Positions 1 to 12,011 of a stretch of 64,000 nucleotides of DNA are shown here, in pieces. The notes below the pieces were generated by a model that was not told the origin of the DNA, searched no databases, and worked only from the letters and a program-made list of their open reading frames with translations. The translations under genes and the position numbers were made by a program. Each line of letters starts with the position of its first letter. Position 1 is the stretch's first letter. This stretch comes from Tomocerus qinae (Eukaryota; Arthropoda; Collembola; Entomobryomorpha; Tomoceridae). The stretch spans positions 37,200,001 to 37,264,000 of the forward strand of contig CM034546.1 of NCBI GenBank assembly GCA_020055645.1. Reading direction: 5' to 3'.

Positions 1-330
1 CAACAATTAACAAAAATGCGGAGTCCGAGGAATAATATATAGACATAATATGCATACTTGCGACAAAGGTGCAATCTGCTTTATTTATTGTGAGAAATTG
101 TGCAGTAATTATCTCCTATCCTATCTACCATTGAATTGAGAGATTTTTTCTGACAAGGATTACTTATATTCTCGGTTAAAAAAACATTTAATTCTCATCT
201 CAAGCCTAAAATTTCCATTTATATACGATTTTTCTATATCTAATACAACGACCACTGAGTGTAAATTGAAGAACAGTTCAAAAGTTCAAGAAAGAAATTA
301 TTTAATCTAGTTTTTAGGGTTGTTTTACAG
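1..330. repeat. Left copy of IR-array flanking repeat
   Basis: This stretch matches 63680-64000 in the same orientation along its whole length, starting with the same CAACAATTAACAAAAA and sharing long runs such as TTTATTTATTGTGAGAAATT. It lies upstream of the + strand IR at 938, so the right-hand copy probably leads into another receptor just outside the window. No coding potential is visible. Confidence 0.85.
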
Positions 331-937
331 GATTTCCTGTCCATTGACGTGAGTGGGCCAAGTGGCAAGTTTAGATTAAAGGGGACAAGAAAATGTTTTT
401 GAACAACAGTTAACTATGTGGGGCTTGTAACAGTATAAACATTTGTAGAGTCTTAACATGGAGCAGATAATCTACTGAAAATGGATTTTGTATAACTAGA
501 ATGTAAAAAGTTGTTAAATTGTATTATTACCACAAAATATTCAATTTTATCAAAAACTGAGCTGCAAGAGATGAAGGGATTTTGAAACTCATCAAAACAA
601 TTCATCAGAAAGAGAAATTATAAGTTCCTGTCTTATTTCTCTGCATTGCATTTTATTAAAGTCAAACGGCAAGTTGTGCATAAATATAGAGTAGCACACA
701 AGTACCACAATAGAGAAACCGTTTAATGTTAATAATAGTGAAACTGTAACGAATTTCATGGTATATGATTTAGAAATTGAGATTATAATTAACACTGATT
801 GATTTTCTGTTTTGCTAATAATTGCTGTCCTACACTAACTCGTCGGCGTCTCACTGGCTATATTAGAAAACATTTACTATGACGTAATCTAAAAGTAAAC
901 ATTGTTTCCCATACTTTGCATCGTTCACTTGTGAAGA
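331..937. other. Intergenic, upstream of the + strand IR
   Basis: No gene, repeat or recognisable mobile element seen. It should contain the promoter of the IR at 938; no convincing TATA box stands out. Confidence 0.5.
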
Positions 938-2775
938 ATGAGCAAAATTCGCTTTAAAATGAATTCTTTGTATCCAATTGTAGCATTTTTAATGTTTATA
1001 ATTATAAAAAACATCAACTGCTTTCGAAATTTGTCGTTCTATCGTAATTGTGATTTTAACATGATTACTTTCCATCAATCCCAATGGCAGAGAGATTTTA
1101 TCCTGTCTAACCAAAATGGCCAACCATGGACCTTGGCAACATCCAAATATAATAAAACTCTCTTTGGTCGTCATGAAGATCATCCACGGGATCTCTCTAG
1201 AAGTTTCTGCACAATCAATATCCTAATGGAGCCTGATCCTGGTTTAATGCGTCTATCTTTCGTTTTTGGAAAAGAAATAAATCGTCGTGATTCGAGATTC
1301 ATAATCATCATCAAAGATGAATTCAAAAGGATTAATCCTGTGTGGCAATCAAGACTCATTCAAGATTTGGTATCTCCTCTCTTTATATTTGCAATGAAGT
1401 TTGGAAACGAATATTCGATTTACACGATTTTTCTCTACATTCCGAACAGTAAATCTTTACTTTTTGGTCGAATGAAAACAGAATATTCTGAAAAACAATG
1501 GGAAAAAATTTGGAATATTTTAAACGGGAATCTTCGTGGCACTCAAATTGGTATATTGTCAAGACAACATATGTTGTACCATGGAATTTTACTATTTTCA
1601 TTGAATACTTTCAAGAGATTATTCCATTTTACTGTGAAGCCAATCCTCGATTGTGGGACATCCCTTTGGCAGTTTTGATTCAAAATACATTTGATGATTA
1701 TTGCTGGTGGCTGACATTTTCGCTATTCCCGGTTTCATTTTATGCTTTAGGCTTTAGAATTTCTACTTTCTACAAGAAATTAGAGTTTATTTTTGTATCC
1801 ACAATAGCCGTCCTTTTAAATCAGCAAGTTTCCAATAAAAAGAGAAACATTTTGTATTTGGTAATTGTATCCATGGGATTTGTAATTGCTACTCTATATG
1901 GGACGTTGATTACGGGCAATATGATTGCTCCGCCAGACAGAAAGCAATTTGTGGACTTTAAAGATCTCACGGAAAATGGATTTAAAATGTTGTGGCAAAA
2001 AGACTTACGATGGGGTGTCGATGAAGGGTATATCCAATTTTTTGAAAAATATAAAATTGTGGACAAGATGAATTCAAGTGTCTACAGATTTGATTGGCAA
2101 TCGGATGCAACATCTGAACATTTTAAAATGAACCCCTGGAAGTTCATTTGTAAAATGTTGACCAATTTCTCAATGAAATTATTTTATGTATATAGGAAAG
2201 ATATAAGTCAATACTCTGTGCCATTAATACCATCCAAATATTCTGCTGACGGAATTTGCATGACTGTAAAGGAAACAGATATCACTGATCCAATGTCTTA
2301 TAAGTTCATGAATTGCTACCGTCATAAGTTCCAATCTTATATTCAAGTCATGCAAGAGAGAGGTTTTCTGAAATATTTCAAGCAACAATACGAATTCATG
2401 AATTATTTGAAGGCTATAATATCGGATTCAAAACTGAAGCATAAAGAACCTGAGACATTGGCTATTAGTTTGTCCATGAAAATCCATACTATTTTCTTCG
2501 TCTGTGGATACTGTCTACTTGGATCGTTCATCACTCTTCTTCTGGAATGGTTATGGCACTCTAGATTAATGCTGTATATACATATCATGAATCTTCCAAA
2601 CAAAATTAAAAACGTCGCCATAGTTGAAATAATTTTTAAAGTTGCAGCTAAAAAAATAATTAAAAACAAAGTGATGAAAAATGTCAGTTTTCCAATCGGA
2701 CCTATTAACGCTGTCCAACTAATTTTAGGCTCACTATTGGTAATGAAATTCACTTCTGTGGACATTCCTATGTAA
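938..2775 (+). pseudogene. Divergent ionotropic receptor (IR), one frame change and a chimeric tail
   Basis: The gene opens with ATG at 938 and a hydrophobic leader (residues about 1-29, ending INCF). It reads in one frame to about 1560, then continues in a second frame to 2775. Seen features of the IR/iGluR fold: a hydrophobic segment at about 1700-1760 (WWLTFSLFPVSFYALGF), a second at about 1855-1940 ending LITGNMIAPP at the position where IRs have a membrane helix followed by a proline, and a last helix at about 2480-2560. The N-terminal part resembles the broken IR at 36664-38878: both have NCDF near the start, then NQ-x-GQ-x-WT. The last ~50 codons (from about 2624) are antisense sequence of the truncated receptor on the other strand, so the original C-terminus and stop are gone. 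The single frame change near 1545-1575 could be real decay or a base-calling error; an intron was not found there. Ligand is unknown. Confidence 0.75.
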
Positions 2776-3704
2776 AACGGTGCGGCTTGTTTAATTAATT
2801 TTACAACATTGGCTGGGAAAATGTCAAGAAGAATATCCGTATCTGTGGAACACTTTTTACAGAAATTTACAGTGATGTTAATTTTCTCCGATAAATATTT
2901 CATCCAGAATAATATTGGAGAAATCACTTTCCTTTCAGAAACCAATTTCGCAGCAGACGTCTTCATATTATCGAATACGAGTTTGGCTTGTGGATTATTC
3001 ACTATTCCTATTTGTATTTCTACGCCATTGAAATTATCTCGTTTATTAATTTCTTCCACAAATGTTTCATCTACAACTGTAGAATAATCTGAGTTCAACC
3101 AATATTACTTTCCATCGATGCCGCAGTATGGGCACATCCTATAAATTTTATTATGCAGTATTAAAAATGTCTTTGGGAATTCCATTTTAACTTCTATTGC
3201 TTTTCCTGGAGGAATTCCCCACGAATTATGCTCAAAACTTTGTCCAATCAAAATCATGAAATTATCTGCTTTAAAAATTTTATTCGCATTCCTAGCAAGT
3301 TTTTTAAAATTGGACAAACTGATGTTCACTAAGGATAGTGCCACTTTCTGTTGACTGTATTTCGTTAATGGAATGCTTGAAATATTACCTACATAGTTTT
3401 TCAAATGTTTATCCGTATTATTACCATGTGTGTTTTTTTCTGCTACCATGAATTTAGAAACAACGTTGAAAGTCAAATGAGTAGTAGCCATAAAATTTTC
3501 AAAACTTACATCTGGAAATTCAGTTGATTCTGAAATTATTATTGTCGTTCCTGGAGTCAAAATGTTTGTTCGTATCTGGACTAGAAGCTCTACAGCTAAT
3601 TCAAAATTATTTTTAACGGAGAGAGCAGTGGATTTTTTGCCAAAACTACCGAAGCCTAAAATACATAGTGATGTTTGGAAAACTGTAAAATTAAATTTTG
3701 TCAT
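2624..3704 (-). pseudogene. Truncated IR, N-terminal half only (partner of 55068-57071)
   Basis: Start ATG at 3704, with a leader MTKFNFTVFQTSLCILGFGS. It is collinear with residues 1 to about 355 of the intact IR at 55068-57071 and very similar throughout, including the CPYCG motif and the first membrane helix (GPIGKLTFFITLFLIIFLAA). Homology stops abruptly after LKIIS at about 2624, where sequence belonging to the oppositely oriented IR begins. One in-frame stop (TAA, 3105-3107) replaces a serine codon of the intact relative; no other frame change is seen. The missing half includes the pore, the last two helices and the second ligand lobe, so no channel can be made. Confidence 0.88.
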
Positions 3705-5301
3705 TTTTGAACTTATTGGGAAAAAATTGTAAAATTGCACAATATAATGCAATGGAGAGAAAGGACAAAAAATTTATACCAATGGAAACTTCCGAGTACT
3801 TATTAATTTATTATTATGGTCACTGGTATATATATAAGAAGATGTTTTTGGTATATAATGGATCATTTTCCTATGTAATTTATTTAAATGCAATAAATTA
3901 TCGAAACAATGCAATGCATTTAATAATACGGTTTATAGTCATAGGTGTCGTTAGGTATAAAAACTTTTATTTCGAATAAAATGATAACTAAAACTTTTGT
4001 TTGAATGCTTTAAAGTACCATAGCAAATTGGTATTTGTCATTTGTGTATTCAGTCGCAAATTAAATACGAAATTAAAACATAATTTCAGTTCTTTAAGTT
4101 GAGTAATTTCTGCCATTTTGTAATTTGACTGCTATTTATGGTACATTTACATTTTTGCCAGCACTGAACACTTCTATGCAATTTTGGATTACTTTTCCTA
4201 AGAAAACATTCTATAAAATGATAGCATGAAGACGAAAAATGATTTTATAAAAGTAGATCCCATCACACTATTTTACTGTAGGATAGAATAATATGGGTAG
4301 GCTTTTGACAGATCTAAAATCTAACTTAATTGAAAATCATAAACTTTTAAAAAGACCTAATTATTATACTCTCGTCTCAAGTATACATTGTTTACACCGA
4401 TTTACAATCCTTCCTCAACCCTCAATGATAATTCATTTGATGTAATGCCATTTTGCAAGTACCACTTTGAATTTCTAAAATACCAGTTTGACATTTTGCG
4501 ATATTAAGAATACGAATGTTGTTTTAAAAATTCCAATACAAAAGTAACTGTAATCCCCATTAGTAGTATGTATTGCACCAACTTTCCGCATAACCTTTAA
4601 AAAGTTGAAACTTTTCAGCATTCATGATGTATTTATAACTATTGCTTCTCAATTTCCGTGAATTTAAAAGTTCATTGTTTTGAAAAATAAATGTTATAAT
4701 AATATTGCAGTATCATGTCAGGAAATACGGAGAATAATCGTAAATGGTCTTCGTTTTATTAAAAATGTTATACTCACATTTCTGTCTATTAAAAGTGTTT
4801 TTCTAATACAAAGTATAGTGATATTGTCACCTAACTGTAAATTAGCCTCAAATAATTATAGGTGAGTTAAAGTTCTAGATCTATTAAAAGTGAGAAAATA
4901 ATGAAGCTATATAGGCGCATCCATCTTTCGTTATTACCTTTACATTTTCATTTATTTGGTTTAACTGTGCAATTGTTAAGTAGAATTTCTTAATCAAGGT
5001 GGCTTAAGTTTTTGCATGCAATGAATAATAAATAATGCGTGGAACCCATCATATTACAATTCTAAAATATGCAAACAACCAGTTCGTTTTTATTTAGTTT
5101 GTGGCTTGATAAATTAATACAGTAAACAATAAAGACAAAAATAATAAATTTTTTAATTTTCCTATTTGTTAATACATTCATAAATAAATCAAAGTTATAT
5201 ATGACGTAATTAGTTGTCGAATTGAAATGCTATTTATTTTGCAGCGAAATTTTGAAAGAATGAAAATTTAATTGGAAACCTATTTGAGCATGGAATAAAT
5301 A
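3705..5301. repeat. Intergenic part of the duplicated IR block
   Basis: Collinear with about 57072-58440 in the same orientation, with many substitutions and indels (for example the shared GGAAACTTCCGAGTACTTAT near 3784 and 57146). A TATA-rich stretch at about 3822-3834, conserved in position near 57193, lies about 120 bp upstream of the - strand IR start in both copies and could be its promoter. No gene seen. Confidence 0.8.
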
Positions 5302-5462
5302 CAGACACGTATTCGGAAGGGAGTTTGGAGGGATATTGCCCCTAAATCTCAAGATAAGAGGATTTTGTGAAAAACATTTCACACTTCTTCAACTTCACAA
5401 TGTTATGATTTTGCAAATATTTTTAGTGTGCCCCCTTGGTCAATATCCTGGATACGTCCCTG
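5302..5462. mobile_element. MITE, family with CAGGNACGTATYC ends
   Basis: The ends are inverted repeats: CAGACACGTATTCGG on the left and, read from the other strand, CAGGGACGTATCCAGG on the right. The same family occurs at 50408-50567, about 28840-28984 and 44592 onward. A decayed copy sits at the matching place in the right-hand IR block (about 58450-58590), so it inserted before the block duplicated. It is non-coding; hAT affiliation is a guess. Confidence 0.65.
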
Positions 5463-5534
5463 TAAATAAAGATTGGATTTTTATATTTTAGTAATTTAAA
5501 CTATGTTGAAGACTATTTACATGAAAATTATAAC

Positions 5535-5925
5535 CTAACCTAATGAGTCCACTATTGTAAGTAAAGCAGCAAATGAGACTCCAACAATCAATAATATAAA
5601 TGCAGACGTGATATGGGCCAATGTTAATTGTGCAGGATGTGTTTGACCATAATTAAATTGGGATATATTTCGTAGAAATAGAAATTCCTTAGGGATTTGT
5701 TTATGTAAATTTTTCATTTGTGAGTAAACGATAAGTTCATTCGATACAAACCATTTTACAAGATGTGCCTCGTACATTTGTCTGAATAATCTAAGCGTAG
5801 ACTTTTGTGTAGGGCCTTCTTTGACCATTACTGGATTTGAAATATTTAAGATTTAAGCTATTGTCTCCGAAGTTGTAATGCTGTCTAGGGAATTTATTCT
5901 TGTTACAATATTTTATGAGGATAAA
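5535..5925 (-). pseudogene. 3' remnant of an IR (partner of 58609-60558)
   Basis: Codes for about 97 codons in frame (5535-5828), matching the C-terminus of the broken IR at 58609-60558: the shared stretch begins VKEGPTQKSTLRLF and ends in the last membrane helix (TSAFILLIVGVSFAALL). Upstream, to about 5925, weaker matching (INSLDSITTSETI) continues out of frame. The remaining two thirds of the gene are absent. It keeps its place after the truncated IR at 2624-3704, which mirrors the order on the right of the window. Confidence 0.85.
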
Positions 5926-6621
5926 TATCTGTAATAGGAAGTTACTTGATTTGTAGTAATGTATTGCTAATAATATAAGTATGTCAATGTTTACGTTTGT
6001 GTAGTTGTGTTGCAAGTGTTGGAATGCAATGACAAGGTGCAAGATTGGAGTATGAGGATATGAATGGAATCTAAGTTTAACTTTGTGCATGAGAGATGAG
6101 CTAAGGTTTGTTAGCATTGTAAAATGTACCTATTACACAACTATTTTATTAGATGCTATTTCCTACCGATACGGAAAAGGAATCTTTTGTATGCGATAAA
6201 GCATTTTAGTTTAGGTCAAGTCTTTGTTTTTCTTTGGTATAAAAAGGCTGACACAAATGTTAATATGCATGGGTTAGGTGGGTTGTGAATATAAACATAG
6301 GTATCTAAGAATATTCAGGTTTCTCTCTAGTAAGGAAATATTTTGAATGAGTATGGAATACACAGCCAAAAGTCCTTAACAAATACTTCCATGAATGAAT
6401 TAGTCATTTTTTCACAACTGCCGAAGAAAAGTTTATTAACTTTATCTGCTTAATACAAAGTCTCCTATAAAGTCGTTCCTTTACATAAACAAAAGAAACC
6501 CATAAGCAGACATGGCATTAATTTCTTATTTCAAGGAATTTTTCTTGAAAAATGAAATAATTTAAATAAATACAATGCGCATGTGTACACGCATGCGGAA
6601 TTCATTTATTTCGCGCGAAAT
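5926..6621. other. Intergenic, end of the duplicated IR block
   Basis: No gene. A stretch at about 6436-6515 (containing TTTACATAAACAAAAGAAAC) is repeated at about 62074-62135, marking the outer limit of the duplicated block. Confidence 0.7.
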
Positions 6622-7030
6622 CACCAAACGAAAATTGGATTTAGGCTTATTCGTCCACCAAACAAAAAATGGATATAGGCTTATTCGTCCACCAAACAAA
6701 AAATGGATATAGGCTTATTCGTCCACCAAACAAAAAATGGATTTAGGCTTATTCGTCCACCAAACAAAAAATGGATATAGGCTTATTCGTCCACCAAACA
6801 AAAAATGGATATAGGCTTATTCGTCCACCAAACAAAAAATGGATTTAGGCTTATTCGTCCACCAAACAAAAAATGGATATAGGCTTATTCGTCCACCAAA
6901 CAAAAAATGGATATAGGCTTATTCGTCCACCAAACAAAAAATGGATTTAGGCTTATTCGTCCACCAAACAAAAAATGGATATAGGCTTATTCGTCCACCA
7001 ATCTGAAAGTGGATACAGGCTTTTTCGATC
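6622..7030 (+). repeat. 34-bp satellite, 12 copies
   Basis: Twelve head-to-tail copies of a 34-bp unit beginning CACCAAACAAAAAATGGAT and ending GGCTTATTCGTC. The variants GATTTAGG and GATATAGG follow each other in the order T-A-A, so the array also has a 102-bp higher-order period repeated three times and more. The first and last units are the most diverged, as expected at array edges. A single unit in the same register lies inside the palindromic element at 41515-41632. Confidence 0.95.
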
Positions 7031-7439
7031 CTTAAGGGACGATATGTTATGTACCTCTACACCACCGTGTTCTTACATAAACTGACATACTGAAATTGAT
7101 GTATTTGTCTGATGTCCTTCATAAAAGAAAGATTGTGTTTAGTTAAAAATATCATTCTAATTTGGCAGTGTACAACATATTTACACGTAAAATATAAACA
7201 TGTTCAAAATCCGGTTCCGAACCCGGTTCTGAGCCTTCAAAACCCGGGTTTTGAAATTCCGTCTTGGCTTACAAGCCCTATGTCGAATGAATGTTGCGCG
7301 ACTTTGTACGATAAATAGAACCAAAGTTAAAATATATTTAAATATATCTATTTCTTTTATTCCTGAATCCCTCCTCAGTCAGGGGAAGTGCCGGTAAGCG
7401 AACTATTTACCTATTTACCTTCAGATTGTACTATTATGC
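7031..7439. other. Intergenic
   Basis: No gene or repeat recognised. Confidence 0.5.
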
Positions 7440-7650
7440 ATTATGCACGGCCGCATCTATCTGAGAAAAAAATGGGAGACTTGCGACGGCCTTGTATTGA
7501 ACCTAGATAGCAAGAACGTATTTACGAGGGGTTTTCAGACTGGAAACACCACCCCAAATGCAAAAGAAAAAAAGTTTTTCTCTGGTTTGCCAAAATCTGC
7601 GTCGCTGTTCGCCTGATTATATTTTAGGCTATTTTTTAAACCATTTTCGT
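7440..7650 (+). mobile_element. Possible hAT transposase fragment (TTF-type zinc-finger region)
   Basis: Short translations resemble the N-terminal TTF zinc-finger region of hAT transposases: LVLNLDSKNVFTRGF in one frame runs on as GFSDWKHHP in the next, and GFSDWKH is a hallmark of that region. At least one frame change and nothing recognisable on either side. Only about 40 residues support this. Confidence 0.4.
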
Positions 7651-9105
7651 CAAAAATCAAAAATGTTCTTTATGAAATTGGGTCTCTTTCGTCCCCTGTA
7701 GACTAGATTACATTTATTTCATGTGCTTTCCTTAATTTACATTCAATACAGGAGTATTTAGTATATATATTATTAATAATTTTTGAATTATTTTTAATTC
7801 GCAGTATAAGTCATAGCATAAATTTAGTTTTTTTAAGTTTAAGTTTAGTCTTTCGCCCCTTGTATTCGGTTGTGTATCCGTGCAAGCAGGGATAGGCCAA
7901 AATTGTTTTAACTGTATAGTAATTTTGCATGTTTTTTTAATATTTTACACAAGATACATACATGTGCTAATTATATAGGACAACATAGTTATCAACTAAC
8001 TGTAAAGACGATAAAATAATGGGTAAAACCAAATAGTCATTTTGCAAACTCCAGAAAGTAAACGTGCAAAAATTGTGACAATTTTAAAAAATGTTCTAGT
8101 AATTAGAACATTATGGTTTAGTGAATAGCTATCCATTAGGTTACATTAGTGAAATATTTCGGAAACTGTGGTAACATTTAATATTATCTGCTATAGAATC
8201 TTGCCTTCGAAACTTATATACCACATTTTTCGTAACAAAGCGTTTAAAATAATGTCGAATAATAGTGTTTTTAAGTAATGGTCAACTTCTTTCTTTGAAA
8301 TAACTTGTCTCTTTATATTTAGGCCAATTTTTAAATTTTTAGGAATTATGTTAATTGATGGGTTAATAAGGTAGCATTACATCCATATAGTTTTTTTATC
8401 TGCAAAACACTTTCGTAGAAGTACCTATTCATTTTGCAAAATAAAAGTCGAAATAATTCCATTAAATGTTACCTAACCAATGCTCTGCACCTTTAAGGCT
8501 GTTTCACACGTATTTAATGACGATAGAGAGTGATCACCGTCCATATCCTACATAGTATCGTCTTTGTATTTGACGCCAAATTTTAAATGGATAACAATTA
8601 TATTAATTGAAGGGTTGAGAATTTATACGCATTTGCATTAAGGAAAATACAGTTCAACCAATATTCTATACTTAAAGTCCCATTTAGTTTATATAACGGT
8701 AACCCTTTTCATCGCTTATAGACGAGGCAGTGTCTAAATCCCTCTGTTACAAGTAGGTTTAAAATTTTTTCGATAATTACAATTAGGACAGCTATGAATA
8801 AAATATGTACAAATAACTTTGAGTAAATGTCCATGGATTTTAATGAAATTTGTTAAAGGTTCAATTCATTCCATTTGCGCCTTTAGTTGTCCATTAACCT
8901 TGCTATCTTATTTTACTGCAAATGTCTAGAAAACAATCTACATACACATCGACGCTCTATTTTAAGCCGGTTGGTATTGGCTCACTTTTATTAAATGTTT
9001 TAAATTACTTGTACATCTTGATACTTCAGGTAGTTTAAATAGAATTCATCGTGTATGGTAGTAAAATAAAGTAATAGTGGAATAGCTTTATTTTTGGCTA
9101 AATGA
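7651..9105. other. Intergenic, 5' part of GR duplication unit 1
   Basis: From about 7962 onward this is the 5' flank of the first gustatory receptor, collinear with about 10808-12011. No gene, although several AT-rich stretches are present. Confidence 0.6.
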
Positions 9106-10807
9106 ATGATTACCAATTTCATGGTTTTGGCTCTTAAATGGAATTTCAAAGTATATAGTTACTGTGGACTGATACCCTTTGAGTGGGATGACAATACTCA
9201 ACGTCTGATGGTTAGCAAAGAAAGGTGGAAAAATAAATGTTTGGCTGGAATCACAATGCTGCACATTTTATTATTTATCTACTACAAAGTTACACTCAAA
9301 TTGGCCATAATATGTCCTTTAAATGTAACCAGTAGGGTTATTTTATATTTGAATACAACATTTTCTATTATCGCTATTGGTGCCAACATTTCTTTAATTC
9401 GATTTGGGATAAAAGGGTACCTTCAAATTTTAAATTGCTGTATGGATTTAGACTACCAATTAAAACTAATCTGGCATTAATACGGTGTAAAATGTAAAAT
9501 TTGCAGTAATTGTTGATTTTAAGGTTTTGAGAATGAGTTGTGCTTCAGACAAGAAAATAACAAAAGATTCGATTATTTTGGAGCAATCGTTCTGGTAATC
9601 CTTCCAGGTGAAGCTATAAGCGGGAATCGGGATACTAAAGTCAATTGGCGTGTTTTTTGGAAGTGAACCTTACTTGTCCATCGAGCCACCTTACATCATT
9701 GGAAAAATAATGACATCACAAGAGATCATCAATAGTCTAGTATCATTTTCCCTTCATTTGTTCATTTACTTCATTAAAATGTGCCCATTAAAGTACATCA
9801 TATTTGGATCCATTTACAGCAAATTTCTAAATTACTGGGTAGAGAATTCGACATTTTCTTTTTACGATGGAGGCCACGAAATACCCAATTATATTCATTT
9901 AGATCGTAAACAAACATCTGACAATATTGACTCCACTCCTCATCATAACCGGCCATTATATTAATGTGTTGGCAATTTATGGAACTGTTAAACTCAGGGT
10001 AGCGATGGAAATTTCGCTCTTTCTCATCATGCCAACAATAGTGACGATATCTTCCCTCATGGCAAAAATTATGGTTGCTGAAATAGGTCAGATTCACACA
10101 AAGACTACAAAGTGCATAGCATCATTAAAATCTCGCAAAGATGGAGAACTGCAACCGATTTCAGTCCACATTGGCCCATTTGGCTTTGTCGATCGTAGTT
10201 TTATATTTACCTTCGTTGCATTTATTATTGACAACGTTGCTAGCATTCTACTTTTACTGTCTTAAAAACTTGTAACAGCTTGTAATTAGGAATCGTAGTG
10301 TTTCAAAAAACAGGAATCTGTTAAAACAGTGCATTAGAAATAAATGAAGCTTAAAGGTCATGCCAGTCATGTCTCCTGTCTTAATCTCCATGAAACCAAT
10401 CGAGGGCCATTGCACTAGTTATAAAAATTGGCATTTTGAGTAATTTTGCTCACACCAATTAGTAATGTAGTCCTGGTTTTACACATAATTCACTTAAGTG
10501 CTTAGCTGATTTATTATTTAAGAGAAAACGAATTTTAAGCTTATGGAAATTAATTGCGCACCCTAAAGTTAGCATTTCATCGCTCTTGGATAAAATTGCA
10601 CTTCATTTTCCTTATCGCTTATTAAGTATATACGACGGCGAGAAATAATAATATGACTGATTCTAACTATATCATTGTTGTTTATCAACCCATATAACTG
10701 AAAAAATATTGAAGCTTGCCCTAAGTAAGACCAGCAACAGGCGCCGCTTACAATGTAAACTTTCATAATCGACCGCAGCTGTCTCAAAAGTAATTACCTT
10801 CAAAACA
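7962..10807 (+). repeat. Tandem duplication unit 1 (gustatory receptor locus)
   Basis: Paired with 10808 to about 13645. Both units start with a stretch containing AATTATATAGGACA, share upstream blocks (TTAATTGAAGGGTTGA at about 8610 and 11500), one receptor each, and a 3' flank containing GAGTAATTTTGCTC. Coding parts are clearly more conserved than flanks. Confidence 0.85.
9106..10265 (+). pseudogene. Gustatory-receptor-type 7TM gene, broken copy
   Basis: Very similar to the intact receptor at 12012-13220 (start MITNFMVLALKWNFKVYSYC, end IIDNVASILLLLS). Differences that kill it: the splice donor after exon 1 is lost, so exon 1 reads to a stop at 9478; a small insertion near 9618 shifts exon 2 (AAGCTATAAGCGGGAATCGG where the sister has AAGCTATAATCGG); a further frame change at about 9840-9900; and loss of eight codons near 10150 just before LQPISVHIGPFGF. 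Membrane segments are still recognisable. As the upstream member of a tandem pair it is the decayed paralogue. Confidence 0.85.
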
Positions 10808-12011
10808 CATTATGTGCAAATTATATAGGACACATAGTTATCAATAAAATTCTGGGTAAAACCCAAATGATGATTTAGTAATGCTACACACAAGAAATGC
10901 AAAGGAAAGTACTAGTTAAACGAAGTTTTACAACTCACACAATAAATGTTTATCATTAAAAATTGGTGTAAATTACATCGTAGTAAGCCTGTATTTAGGC
11001 ACATATAAACGAGGTATCTATGCGACATCTATATTATGTAAGGAACTACGGTTTAGATTTCTACCACTTTTGCGCGGGTGTGTCTGCAAAACGTAAAGAA
11101 CCGGCTGAAATAGAATTTTTTGGACGGATTAAAAAATTAGCAGCTACTTCCGTAAATTGGAAAGAGACAAGTGTAACAATTACTAGCCTTTAATTGTTCA
11201 CCATATTATATTATAAGCTTTGCCACGAAAAATCTGTTTTATAATTTCAAAGGCAAGATTGATTGCATTTTCCAATATAGTTGACTAAATAATTCTCTAC
11301 CATATGCCATATACGTTGAACGGATGGGTATACATTAAACTTTAATGGTAAAAAGGTTTTCTGTTTTTATCCTAAAATCTTATTTTTACTTTTCCCCACT
11401 AGCCACCAGACATTTTGTCAACCCAAGAGCCATTTTTGAACCCTAGCCACCTGGCCACTAGCTAGTGGATAGTAAAACTCTGTCCATAACAATTCTATTA
11501 ATTGAAGGGTTGATTTTTTACATAGCACTTCCAAATAATTATTTATTTCCGCATTTAGTTTATATAACGACAACACTTAGTAACATTTAAAGACATCAGC
11601 GTAGCTAAGGAACTCTTTTACAGTGGGTTTGAAAAGTTTCCGAGATTTACAATTAAGATAAGCACGAAAGAATATAAAAATAATTTTGAGTAAATGTTTA
11701 TGCGTTTTTGGGAAATTTGATGGGGGCTTACACCCAAAAGGTCCCATCAATATTTGCCTTCGTATAGGAACGATGCTATCTTATTTTCCAGCTAATGTCT
11801 AGAATGCAACCTATGCAATGCAGACATCGACGCGGTATTTAATAACGAAAAACTAGTTGGCATAGGCTCACTTATGTTAAATTTGTTAAACCATTTGCAC
11901 GTCCTGATTCATCAGTTGAAGGCCATATTTAAAAAAAATCCATCGTCCGAAGCCATATATTCTATTTGTTGGACATAAAATAAAATCGATTTTCTATAAC
12001 TGTATCCCAAA
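10266..12011. other. Intergenic between the two gustatory receptors
   Basis: Holds the 3' flank of unit 1 and, from about 10808, the 5' flank of unit 2. No other gene. A small palindromic or G-rich element was not found. Confidence 0.6.

Noticed and set aside
2809-3087. Open frame on + opposite the truncated IR
   Set aside because: Antisense shadow; the same antisense frame appears at 56185-56511 opposite the intact IR.
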